From JBBQSN01 sp038213835 (GTDB taxonomy: Bacteria; Actinomycetota; Actinomycetes; Actinomycetales; CAWJMD01), in assembly GCA_038213835.1 (NCBI GenBank), contig JBBQSN010000044.1, positions 1-22,824 on the forward strand: 22,824 nucleotides of DNA. Reading direction: 5' to 3'. Under the pieces are notes generated by a model. The model did no database searches. It was not told where the DNA came from and saw only the letters and a program-made list of their open reading frames with translations. Each line of letters begins with the position of its first letter. Within the stretch, counting starts at the first letter, position 1. Below are positions 1-8,660 of the stretch, in pieces. The position numbers and the translations under genes were made by a program.

Positions 1-190
1 TCCTCCCGTTGTACCAGTAGGCGGACCAGGTGCCGCCGCTGGTGTCGACCTCCTCGTCCTTCGGGACGGGACCGCGCTCCCAGAAGCCGAGCTCGACCGG
101 GTTCTCCGAGTCGGTGAAGTCCCAGACGGAGATGCCGCCCACATACCAGGACTGCACCATGATGTCGCGGCCTGCGACCGGGATCAGGGA
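1..190 (-). pseudogene. LVIVD-repeat protein fragment, cut at both ends
   Basis: Reading the minus strand from 190 to the window edge gives about 63 residues starting SLIPVAGRDIMVQSWY, then GGISVWDFTDSENPVELGF and a segment ending SAYWYNG. This is the pattern of the C-terminal half of LVIVD-repeat proteins, which are secreted beta-propeller-like proteins of unknown function. The gene continues off the left edge. On its 5' side the frame stays open beyond 190, but the residues (Arg-Arg-Gly-Trp-Gly then Ala/Pro/Gly-rich) no longer look like the family, and the opposite strand there codes for a kinase remnant. No start codon or ribosome site precedes the recognisable part. I infer a gene that lost its N-terminal half. 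An assembly misjoin is the main alternative. Confidence 0.6.
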
Positions 191-198
191 CCCCCATC

Positions 199-573
199 CG
201 CGGCGCCCTGCTGATGGAGCGGGCCCGACCGGGCCGGCCGGTGGCGACCCTCGTGCCGGACCACGACGAGGCGGCCACCGTGCTGCGCCACGAGGACGGC
301 TGGACCGCGAACGACCCGCACGGCTGGGTCGGCGACCTAGGCTTCGAGGTCGGCCCGGTGCTCTACAACCCGTGGGCGACCGACCCCGACGTGCTGACCC
401 GGCTCCTCCCCCGCCGGCTGGACCGCCTGGCCGAGGAGCTGGACCAGCCGCGAGACCGCCTCGGCGCGTCGGGGTTCGTGGCAGCGGTGCTGTCGCAGGT
501 GTGGAGCTGCGAGGACGGCGGCGCCCCCCACGCCGGACCGGCCGCGGTCGCGGTGGCGCTGCGACCCGGCTGA
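199..573 (+). pseudogene. Aminoglycoside O-phosphotransferase (APH(6)/hydroxyurea kinase-like) C-terminal remnant
   Basis: The plus frame reads RGALLMERARPGRPVATLV, then VLRHEDGWTANDPHGWVGD, then LYNPWATDPDVLTRLLPRRL and FVAAVLSQVWSCEDGG, and stops at 571-573. This matches the C-terminal lobe of the APH(6)/hydroxyurea phosphotransferase family (about 300 residues), whose members phosphorylate aminoglycosides such as streptomycin. Only about 120 residues remain and the whole N-lobe is missing. The Brenner loop, normally close to HGDLHxxN, reads VPDHDEAAT, so the catalytic Asp is out of place. The following Asp-Pro-His-Gly-Trp-Val-Gly-Asp metal segment is preserved. An ATG at 214 could start a 119-residue product, but a functional kinase is very unlikely. 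Homology begins within about 10 bases of where the LVIVD fragment ends on the other strand. Confidence 0.65.
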
Positions 574-618
574 AGGACCTCACCCGTCTCCTCGACCCGC
601 CGTCCGGGGTGCCACCAT

Positions 619-1287
619 GTGCGGGTGCAGCAGTACCTGCTCCAGAAGGTCTCCGAGCTCGTCGCCCAGCGTCCCCCCGACGACCAGGAGCTCGTCCACT
701 TCACCGAGTCGCTGGCGGCCGCCGTCCTGGACGACCTGACCTCCCCCGGCGACCGGGTGCTCGACCCGTTCGCCGGCTTCGGCACCACGCTGGTCGTGGC
801 CCGGCGGCTCGGTCGGAGCGCTGTCGGGGTCGAGCTGCTGCCCGAGCGCATCGCTCAGGTTCGAGAGCGGTTGCAGGGCAACGGTTCCGAGGTACCGGCC
901 GAGGTCGTGCACGGCGACGCGCGCCGGCTGGCCGAGCTCGTCCAGGGCCCGTTCGACCTCTGCCTCACCTCCCCTCCCTACATGACCCGCAACGACCACC
1001 CGGAGAACCCGCTCGACGCGTACGAGGTGCCGGACGGCCACTACCCCACCTACCTCGAGCAGCTCGGCGAGGTGTTCGGCCAGGTCGCCACGCTGCTGCG
1101 GCCCGGTGGGCACCTGGCGCTGAACGTCGCGAACACGGTGCAGGACGGCGTGCTGACCCCGCTGGCGTTCGACCTGGCCGCGGTGGTCTCGCGGCACCTG
1201 ACCCTCGTGCAGGACGTCGTCGTCTGCTGGGACGGCACGCCCTGGGGGGTCGGCGCCGACTTCCTGCTGGTCTACCGCCGCGACTGA
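619..1287 (+). CDS. Orphan DNA methyltransferase, N4/N6 class (PF01555-like)
   Basis: A 222-residue protein with a SAM-binding motif DPFAGFGTT at residues 49-57, an acidic motif II at GVELL (70-74), and catalytic motif TSPPY at 117-121. The order motif I then motif IV with a short gap is that of amino-methyltransferases with an N-terminal SAM site. SPPY is typical of N4-cytosine enzymes, DPPY of adenine ones. Members of this fold transfer a methyl group to an exocyclic base amino group in DNA; some relatives modify RNA. There is no clear target-recognition domain and no restriction endonuclease nearby, so it is a solitary enzyme. The start is a GTG at 619. The frame is open back to the kinase remnant's stop at 571-573, and I see no strong ribosome site, so the N-terminus is uncertain. 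An RNA substrate cannot be excluded. Confidence 0.75.
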   Translation: MRVQQYLLQKVSELVAQRPPDDQELVHFTESLAAAVLDDLTSPGDRVLDPFAGFGTTLVVARRLGRSAVGVELLPERIAQVRERLQGNGSEVPAEVVHGDARRLAELVQGPFDLCLTSPPYMTRNDHPENPLDAYEVPDGHYPTYLEQLGEVFGQVATLLRPGGHLALNVANTVQDGVLTPLAFDLAAVVSRHLTLVQDVVVCWDGTPWGVGADFLLVYRRD

Positions 1288-1317
1288 CGTCCGGGGGTAC
1301 GCGTCGGTCGAGCGCGT

Positions 1318-1323
1318 TACGGT
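1318..1323 (+). promoter_or_regulatory. -10 element, leaderless promoter of the DUF2277 gene
   Basis: TACGGT fits the actinobacterial -10 consensus TANNNT and ends 6 nt before the ATG at 1330, so transcription would begin at or next to the start codon. No Shine-Dalgarno sequence fits in the gap. No convincing -35 is visible. Confidence 0.5.
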
Positions 1324-1329
1324 CGGAGC

Positions 1330-1605
1330 ATGTGCCGCAACATCCGGACCCTGCACAACTTCGAGCCCCCGGCCACGCGCGACGAGGTGCAGGCCGCTGC
1401 CCTGCAGTACGTGCGCAAGATCGCCGGGACGACCAAGCCGGCCCGCGACAACGTCGAGGCGTTCGACCGCGCCGTGGCCGAGGTCACCGAGATCACCCGT
1501 CGGCTGCTCGACGACCTCGTGCCCCACGCGGAGCCGAAGGACCGCGAGGCCGAGGCCGCCAAGGCCAGGGCCCGCAGCGCAGAGCGCTACGGCCGCACCG
1601 GCTGA
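1330..1605 (+). CDS. DUF2277 domain protein
   Basis: A 91-residue protein beginning MCRNIRTLHNFEPPATRDE, which is the conserved opening of the DUF2277 family (Cys2, Arg-Asn-Ile, Leu-His-Asn-Phe-Glu-Pro-Pro-Ala). The remainder is mostly charged helix (ATRDEVQAAALQYVRKIAG, then a Glu/Ala/Arg-rich tail), with length usual for the family. No enzymatic role is established for it, and none can be read from the sequence. The family appears widely in actinobacteria as a single gene. The ATG at 1330 is supported by a TANNNT element 6 nt upstream and by the conserved N-terminus. It lies 42 bp after the methyltransferase stop but has its own promoter, so it need not be cotranscribed with it. Confidence 0.85.
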   Translation: MCRNIRTLHNFEPPATRDEVQAAALQYVRKIAGTTKPARDNVEAFDRAVAEVTEITRRLLDDLVPHAEPKDREAEAAKARARSAERYGRTG

Positions 1606-1649
1606 CCCGTCCGTCCGGAGGGTGCCTGGCGTGGCCCGTCCGGGCCATA

Positions 1650-1668
1650 CCGGTGCGGCCCGCACCGG
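1650..1668 (+). terminator. Possible terminator hairpin after the DUF2277 gene
   Basis: CCGGTGCG and CGCACCGG form a perfect 8-bp stem around a GCC loop, 44 bp after the DUF2277 stop codon. There is no T-tract, as is common for actinobacterial terminators. The region 1606-1829 holds no gene I can support. Confidence 0.4.
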
Positions 1669-1777
1669 CGTAGCGTCGGCGAGGACCCCGTGGAGGGCGA
1701 CGCACCGCGGCGGCCGAACGGTTCCGGCACGGTGGGAGCACGACCCGCCCGGGGTCTGAGGGGGCCTCGGACGAAGC

Positions 1778-1811
1778 CGAGCCCCGGCGACCGCGAGGTC
1801 GCCGGGGCTCG
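1778..1811 (-). terminator. Terminator hairpin of clpC
   Basis: CGAGCCCCGGCGACC (1778-1792) pairs perfectly with GGTCGCCGGGGCTCG (1797-1811), a 15-bp GC-rich stem. The loop reads GCGA on the plus strand and TCGC in the clpC transcript. It starts 18 bp past the clpC stop codon at 1830. No clear T-tract follows on the minus strand, so it would act as a strong-stem terminator or an mRNA 3'-end stabiliser. Confidence 0.75.
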
Positions 1812-1829
1812 ACGTGCGAGCAGCCGCCG

Positions 1830-4331
<2,502 letters not shown>

Positions 4332-4397
4332 GTGGTCTCTCCTCGCGAGCGGTCGGCGGTGGGTGGCGCGTCCTACGCAGCCCGGGCTGACCGTTCG

Positions 4398-4403
4398 ATG
4401 CTA
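4398..4403 (-). promoter_or_regulatory. Candidate -10 element of clpC
   Basis: On the minus strand the sequence is TAGCAT, matching TANNNT, about 66 nt upstream of the clpC ATG, and it implies a 5' untranslated leader of about 60 nt. No good -35 hexamer is seen 16-18 bp upstream, which would suit an activator-dependent promoter. Confidence 0.4.
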
Positions 4404-4494
4404 TCCCCGCCCCGGCTGCACGTCCGTGCGACCGCAGGGCCTGGTGGTCGTGTCCGGTTCAACTCCCCGCCCCGAAGGGGTGTTCCGGCCGGGT

Positions 4495-4508
4495 GTTCGC
4501 TGCGGGCG
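4495..4508. promoter_or_regulatory. Candidate ClgR operator upstream of clpC
   Basis: GTTCGC-TGCGG-GCG matches the ClgR-box pattern GTTCGC-N5-GCG described for clp and lon promoters in Streptomyces. It lies in the 253-bp gap between clpC (minus) and the FhuF-like gene (plus), about 165 bp upstream of the clpC start and about 92 bp upstream of the candidate clpC -10. The distance is longer than ideal. The match is exact over the nine fixed positions. Some chance occurrence is expected in GC-rich DNA. Confidence 0.5.
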
Positions 4509-4571
4509 TATCGGCCCGAGGGAGCCTCGACGACCTCTACCAGCCGGATCTGCCCGCACCTGTGACCGTCA

Positions 4572-4577
4572 TAAGGT
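4572..4577 (+). promoter_or_regulatory. -10 element, leaderless promoter of the FhuF-like gene
   Basis: TAAGGT ends 7 nt before the GTG at 4585. The AAGG inside it could also act as a Shine-Dalgarno at 8-nt spacing, so a leadered transcript from farther upstream is not excluded. Confidence 0.4.
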
Positions 4578-4584
4578 CGGTCTC

Positions 4585-5274
4585 GTGCTGTCCCACCCGC
4601 TCGACCAGGACGAGGCCCTCCTGCGCGGGCGCGGGTTCCTGCGGCTGGTGCGGCAGGTGCCGGCCGGCGAGCGCGGGTGGCACCGGTGCACCGACCTGCT
4701 CGACGGGCCGGGCCCCCTGGACGCGTGGACGGCGCGGGTCGAGCGCTGGCTGGGCGGCGGCGACGGCCGCGAGCCGCACCCGAGCGTGGCCCCCACCTAC
4801 CTGATGGGCTGGTACCTGGACGCCGTCGCCCGCACCGGTGCCACCTGGCTGGAGCTGTGCGGCCGGCTGCCCGGCCTGGCCCCCGACGACCTGGCCCTGC
4901 ACGAGAGCCCGGGCGGCTGGCCGGACGCCGTCGCCGTGACCGGGTCGTCCTTCCGCTGCCCGCGGGACGACCCGGACGCCGGGCACCCGGACGCCGAGGT
5001 GGTCGAGGTGTCCGCCCTGCGCCCGGCCCTACGCGAGGCGGTCGAGGCGCACGCCCGGGTCTTCCACACCGCGTTCCGGCCGGCGGTCAAGACCGGGAGC
5101 CGGCAGCGCTGGGGCATGGTCGACGACGTCCTGGAGGTCTCGACCTGGGCCGCCCGTGAGCTGGCCGGCGCCCGGCCCAACCCGGCGCCGGGCGTGCGCC
5201 GCTCGTGCTGCTTCGCCTACCGGGTCGACCCGGCCCTGCTGTGCGAGCGCTGCCCGCGCCGGTGCATCCGCTAG
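4585..5274 (+). CDS. FhuF-like 2Fe-2S protein, probable ferric-siderophore reductase
   Basis: A 229-residue protein starting at GTG 4585. Its last 25 residues carry RRSCCFAYRV followed by LLCERCPRRC, giving Cys208-Cys209-x10-Cys220-x2-Cys223. This is the signature C-C-x10-C-x2-C of the FhuF C-terminal domain, which binds an unusual [2Fe-2S] cluster and reduces ferric iron in hydroxamate siderophores in the cytoplasm. The N-terminal 200 residues are poorly conserved, as in other actinobacterial members. No signal peptide or membrane segment is seen, and no siderophore uptake genes are in the window. The same frame is open far upstream, antisense to clpC, but the GTG just after a -10-like TAAGGT is the best start. 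Iron reduction is inferred from the cluster motif only. Confidence 0.8.
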   Translation: MLSHPLDQDEALLRGRGFLRLVRQVPAGERGWHRCTDLLDGPGPLDAWTARVERWLGGGDGREPHPSVAPTYLMGWYLDAVARTGATWLELCGRLPGLAPDDLALHESPGGWPDAVAVTGSSFRCPRDDPDAGHPDAEVVEVSALRPALREAVEAHARVFHTAFRPAVKTGSRQRWGMVDDVLEVSTWAARELAGARPNPAPGVRRSCCFAYRVDPALLCERCPRRCIR

Positions 5275-5297
5275 GACCCACGTCGGCGAGCCGAACA

Positions 5298-5330
5298 GTT
5301 CGCCCACTCGTCGACCGCAGGTCACCCGTA
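5298..5330 (+). promoter_or_regulatory. PHO box (three 11-nt direct repeats) upstream of phoD
   Basis: Three adjacent 11-mers, GTTCGCCCACT, CGTCGACCGCA and GGTCACCCGTA, resemble the Streptomyces PhoP repeat unit G(G/T)TCAYYYR(G/C)G. By eye they match 9, 7 and 9 of 11 positions. A fourth, weaker unit (CCGACCC) follows. The array ends 30 bp before the phoD ATG, at the position where PhoP would activate transcription under phosphate limitation. Confidence 0.6.
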
Positions 5331-5360
5331 CCGACCCGCGGCATCAGGAGGCTTGTCACC

Positions 5361-6932
5361 ATGACTCGACCCAGCCCCCTCACCCGTCGCCACCTGCTTG
5401 CCGGAGCCCTCGCCGGAGGGGTCGCGGGACTGGCCCTACCTCCCGCCGGCGCCGCAGGGGGCGCTCCTGCGCTGGTGCGCACCGGGCGCCCGCTGCTCAC
5501 CTCCGGCGTGGCCAGCGGGGACGTGACGACGTCCTCGGCCGTGCTGTGGGCCCGCGCCGATCGGCCGTCCCGTCTCGTGGCCGTCGTCCACGGCCCGCGC
5601 GGGAGCACCCGCCGGGTGCGCGGGCCGTGGGCAGGTCCCGACACGGACCACACCGCGAAGATCGAGCTGCGCGGTCTGCGTGCGGGGCAGGACCACCGGG
5701 TCTCCCTCGCCTTCGAGGCCGACGGCCGCACCGGCGAGACCGAGGACCTCACCTTCCGCACCGGCGACACCCGCCCCGCGGCCACCAGCTTCGTCTGGAC
5801 GGGGGACACCTGCGGTCAGGGCTGGGGGATCAACCCCGACCTCGGCGGCATGACGGGCTACGCGGCGATGCACGCCACCCGGCCCGACTTCTTCGTGCAC
5901 GCAGGGGACACGATCTACGCCGACGGCCCGATCGCCGAGACCGTGGTCGAGCCGGACGGTCAGGTCTGGCGCAACGTGGTCACCGAGGAGGTCGCGGTGG
6001 TCGCGCAGACGCTGCGCCAGTTCCGCGGCCGGCACCGCTACACGATGCTGGACGAGAACGTGCGCGCCATGTACGCGCAGGTCCCGGTCGTGGCCCAGTG
6101 GGACGACCACGAGACGACGAACAACTGGTACCCGGGCGAGGTGCTGACCGACCCGCGCTACGACCGGGAGCAGCGGGTCGACGTCCTGGCCCGCCGGGCC
6201 CGCCGCGCGTGGGGCGAGTACCAGCCCGTCCCCAGGTCGGTCACCCGCGGTCGCGGTGGCGACGCGAGGACCCCGGGACGGCTCTACCGCACGGTGGAGC
6301 GCGGCCGGCACCTCGACGTCTTCTGCCTCGACATGCGCACCTTCAAGGACCCGAACACCCCCGGCCTGGAGCGCGAGCGCACGCGGATCCTGGGACGGGA
6401 GCAGGCCGACTGGCTCGTGCGCGAGGTCAGCCGCTCGAAGGCCACCTGGAAGGTGATCAGCGCCGACCTGCCCCTCGGCATCGTCGTCCCGGACGGTCCG
6501 GTCGACCAGGAGAGCCTGTCGAACCGCGACCCGGGTGCACCGCTCGGCAAGGAGCTCGAGCTCGCCGGCGTGCTGCAGGCCCTCAAGCGGAACCGGGTGC
6601 GCAACGTCCTGTGGATCACGGCGGACGTCCACTACTGCGCCGCGCACCACTACGACCCCTCACGGGCGTCCTTCACCGACTTCGACCCGTTCTGGGAGAT
6701 CGTCGCCGGACCGATCGCGGCCGGCACGTTCGGCCCGAACGAGATGGACGCCACGTTCGGGCCGCGGGTCGAGTTCAGCAAGGTGGCCGACTACCCCAAC
6801 CAGTCGCCGCGCGGTGGCAACCAGTTCTTCGGTCACGTCGCGATCGACGCCGCGGGCGAGCTGACGGCCAGCCTGCGCGACGTCGGTGGGACGGTGCTGT
6901 GGTCCAAGACGCTCGAGCCGGCGCGTCGCTGA
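5361..6932 (+). CDS. phoD: PhoD-family alkaline phosphatase/phosphodiesterase, Tat-exported
   Basis: A 523-residue secreted enzyme that releases phosphate from organic phosphoesters outside the membrane. The N-terminus has a twin-arginine signal: T-R-R-H-L-L at residues 8-13, an Ala/Gly/Leu-rich stretch to about 27, and a likely cleavage site near residue 32. PhoD motifs follow: TGDTCGQGWG from 147 with Cys151, equivalent to the Fe(III)-binding cysteine of B. subtilis PhoD; HAGDTIYADG at 180-189; QWDDHETTNN at 246-255; and TADVHYCAAHHY nearer the C-terminus. Together these supply the Fe/Ca site residues. The start at ATG 5361 has AGGAGG at 5346-5351. A PHO box at 5298-5330 suggests control by PhoR-PhoP. 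It converges with the DUF1445 gene with a 22-bp gap. Confidence 0.93.
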   Translation: MTRPSPLTRRHLLAGALAGGVAGLALPPAGAAGGAPALVRTGRPLLTSGVASGDVTTSSAVLWARADRPSRLVAVVHGPRGSTRRVRGPWAGPDTDHTAKIELRGLRAGQDHRVSLAFEADGRTGETEDLTFRTGDTRPAATSFVWTGDTCGQGWGINPDLGGMTGYAAMHATRPDFFVHAGDTIYADGPIAETVVEPDGQVWRNVVTEEVAVVAQTLRQFRGRHRYTMLDENVRAMYAQVPVVAQWDDHETTNNWYPGEVLTDPRYDREQRVDVLARRARRAWGEYQPVPRSVTRGRGGDARTPGRLYRTVERGRHLDVFCLDMRTFKDPNTPGLERERTRILGREQADWLVREVSRSKATWKVISADLPLGIVVPDGPVDQESLSNRDPGAPLGKELELAGVLQALKRNRVRNVLWITADVHYCAAHHYDPSRASFTDFDPFWEIVAGPIAAGTFGPNEMDATFGPRVEFSKVADYPNQSPRGGNQFFGHVAIDAAGELTASLRDVGGTVLWSKTLEPARR

Positions 6933-6954
6933 GCCGGTCCCGGCCGGTGCGTGC

Positions 6955-7746
6955 TCACGGCTGGCGGTACACCGAGTCCGGGACGTCGGTGACGAGCATG
7001 TGCCCCGGGGCGTGGGTGATGGCGAACGGCGGCCGCGACGCCATCAGCGCCGCCTGGGGCGTCACGCCGCAGGCCCAGAACACCGGGACGTCGCCGTCGT
7101 GGGCGTCGACGGCTTCGCCGAAGTCCGGGTGCGCGAGGTCGGCGATGCCGATCTGCTCCGGCGCCCCGACGTGGACGGGCGCGCCGTGCACCTGCGGCAT
7201 CCGCGCGGTGACGCGGACCGCGGTGGCCACCTGGGAGGCCGGGACCGGCCGCATCGAGACCACGAGCGGGCCGGACAGGCGCCCGGCGGGCCGGCACGCC
7301 ACCGAGGTGCGGTACATCGACACGTTGCGCCCCTGCTCGACGTTGCGCACGGGCACGCCCGCGTCCAGCAGGGCCTGCTCGAAGCTGAACGAGCACCCGA
7401 TCAGGAAGGTCACCAGGTCATCGGTCCACAGGTCGCGCACCTCGGCCGGCTCGTCGACCAGCTCACCCTCACGCCAGACGCGGTACCGCGGCAGGTCGGT
7501 CCGCAGGTCGGCGCCGGGTGCCAGCACGGTGCTCGTCGCCCCGGGGTCGGTGACGTCCAGCAGCGGCACGGGCTGCGGGTTGCGCTGGCCGAACAGCAGC
7601 ATGTCGAAGGCCCACTCCTTCGGCAGCACCACCATGTTGGCCTGCGTGTACCCCACCGACCAGCCGCTGGTCGGGGCGACCAGCCCGGCGCGATAGCGCC
7701 GGCGGGCCTCGGCGGGGGGCGTCGTCGCAGGTCCGGTTGTCGGCAC
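6955..7746 (-). CDS. DUF1445 / D-glutamate cyclase family protein (YcsI-like putative hydro-lyase)
   Basis: A 263-residue cytoplasmic protein. Family features are the early GYTQANMVVLP segment, the central TFLIGCSFSFEQALLDAG, the segment NVEQGRNVSMYRTSVAC, and the C-terminal FWACGVTPQAAL then ITHAPGHMLVTD. Bacterial relatives such as B. subtilis YcsI are named putative hydro-lyases. The mammalian relative DGLUCY interconverts D-glutamate and 5-oxo-D-proline. GTG 7746 is chosen because GAGGAG lies 5 nt upstream and because the frame before it does not look like the family. It sits 26 bp after the GntR regulator on the same strand, so the two are probably cotranscribed, and divergent from the transporter-pxpABC operon. 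Making or consuming 5-oxoproline is therefore a good inference, although activity in bacterial members is not established by anything here. Confidence 0.88.
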   Translation of the reverse strand: MPTTGPATTPPAEARRRYRAGLVAPTSGWSVGYTQANMVVLPKEWAFDMLLFGQRNPQPVPLLDVTDPGATSTVLAPGADLRTDLPRYRVWREGELVDEPAEVRDLWTDDLVTFLIGCSFSFEQALLDAGVPVRNVEQGRNVSMYRTSVACRPAGRLSGPLVVSMRPVPASQVATAVRVTARMPQVHGAPVHVGAPEQIGIADLAHPDFGEAVDAHDGDVPVFWACGVTPQAALMASRPPFAITHAPGHMLVTDVPDSVYRQP

Positions 7747-7772
7747 AGGTGCTCCTCGGTCGGGGGGGTGGG

Positions 7773-8489
7773 TCAGGACGGCTCTGCGGCGCGCAACGCG
7801 CCGAGCAGCTGGTCCTCGGAGTCGTGCAGGTAGGCCACCAGCTCGTCGGCCGCCTCGGCGAACCGGCCGTCCCGGAGCAGCTCCAGCAGTGCGGCGTTGC
7901 GCTCGACGTAGGGCTCGTGCAGGACCCGGGGGCTGGCCACGGCGTGGAACGCAAGCCGAAGCTCGGCCAGCAGCCGCGCCATCACCTCGTCCATCCGACG
8001 GCTCCCCGCGAGCGCCACCAGGTGCGAGTGGAAGCGCATGTTGGCCGTACCCACCGCGACCCAGCCGTGGCCCGTCACGGCGGCCCGCGCGGCGGCGACG
8101 TCGTCGAGCAGGGGGCGAAGCAGCCCGTGGTCGACCGGCTGCAGCGAGCGCACGACGTCGCACTCGATCGCCCGGCGCAGCCGGTACAGGTCGACGAGGG
8201 CAGCGGCGTCGAGCTGGGGGACGAACACGCCCCGGTGCAGCTCGTGCACCAGCAGGCGCTCGTGGGTGAGCAGCCGGAACGCCTCGCGCAGGGTGTTGCG
8301 GGAGACCCGCAGCGCGGCGACCAGCTGCTCCTCCGACAGGCGGGTGCCCGGTGGCAGGTCGCCCTCGGTGACCCGGCGCCGGAGCACGTCGGCCACGCGC
8401 TCGGCGGTGCTGGAGCGGTCCAGCACCCGGGCCTCGTCGGCCACGCGGCGCAGCCAGGAGACCTCCGGCAGCGCTCGCCCCGGGTCCAT
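7773..8489 (-). CDS. GntR-family regulator, FadR/FCD type, of the 5-oxoproline cluster
   Basis: A 238-residue DNA-binding repressor or activator, counting from ATG 8489. The winged helix is at residues 27-93 (AERVADVLRRRVTEGDLPPG, then LSEEQLVAALRVSRNTLREA). An all-helical FCD ligand domain follows at 98-228. FCD proteins bind a metal through an Asp/Asn and three His. Here FHSHL (His154) and YLHDSED (His222) are present, while the position usually His in EHxALL seems to be Asn198. A GTG at 8537 with AGAGGG upstream could add 16 residues, but those codons have much lower third-position GC than the rest, so I prefer ATG 8489. It is divergent from the transporter-pxpABC operon and heads the DUF1445 gene, so it probably senses 5-oxoproline or a related acid. 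Confidence 0.88.
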   Translation of the reverse strand: MDPGRALPEVSWLRRVADEARVLDRSSTAERVADVLRRRVTEGDLPPGTRLSEEQLVAALRVSRNTLREAFRLLTHERLLVHELHRGVFVPQLDAAALVDLYRLRRAIECDVVRSLQPVDHGLLRPLLDDVAAARAAVTGHGWVAVGTANMRFHSHLVALAGSRRMDEVMARLLAELRLAFHAVASPRVLHEPYVERNAALLELLRDGRFAEAADELVAYLHDSEDQLLGALRAAEPS

Positions 8490-8575
8490 CGCCTCTTCGC
8501 TCCCCGTCAGGTGACCCACCCGCCCATCATCACGCACCCCGCCCTCTTCCGACCACGTTCTGTTCGATGAGGGTC

Positions 8576-8604
8576 TTGCGGGATTGTTGAACGATCTCTA
8601 GCGT
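8576..8604 (+). promoter_or_regulatory. Promoter of the transporter-pxpABC operon
   Basis: TTGCGG (8576-8581), a 17-bp spacer and TAGCGT (8599-8604) form a good actinobacterial promoter. The predicted transcript starts near 8611, about 50 nt before the transporter ATG. The operator-like palindrome at 8583-8595 lies entirely within the spacer. Confidence 0.55.
8583..8595. promoter_or_regulatory. Candidate GntR operator in the pxp promoter
   Basis: ATTGTTGAACGAT is a 13-bp palindrome with one mismatched pair. Its size and GT-x-AC symmetry are like FadR/FCD-type sites. Binding here would block RNA polymerase on the plus arm. A weaker half-site, TGTTCGATGA, lies at 8561-8570, closer to the regulator gene. 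Confidence 0.5.
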
Positions 8605-8660
8605 CAGGTACCGACCCGGGTGGGTGCACGGCCCGCCCCCGGCCTCACAGGAGCCCGAGC

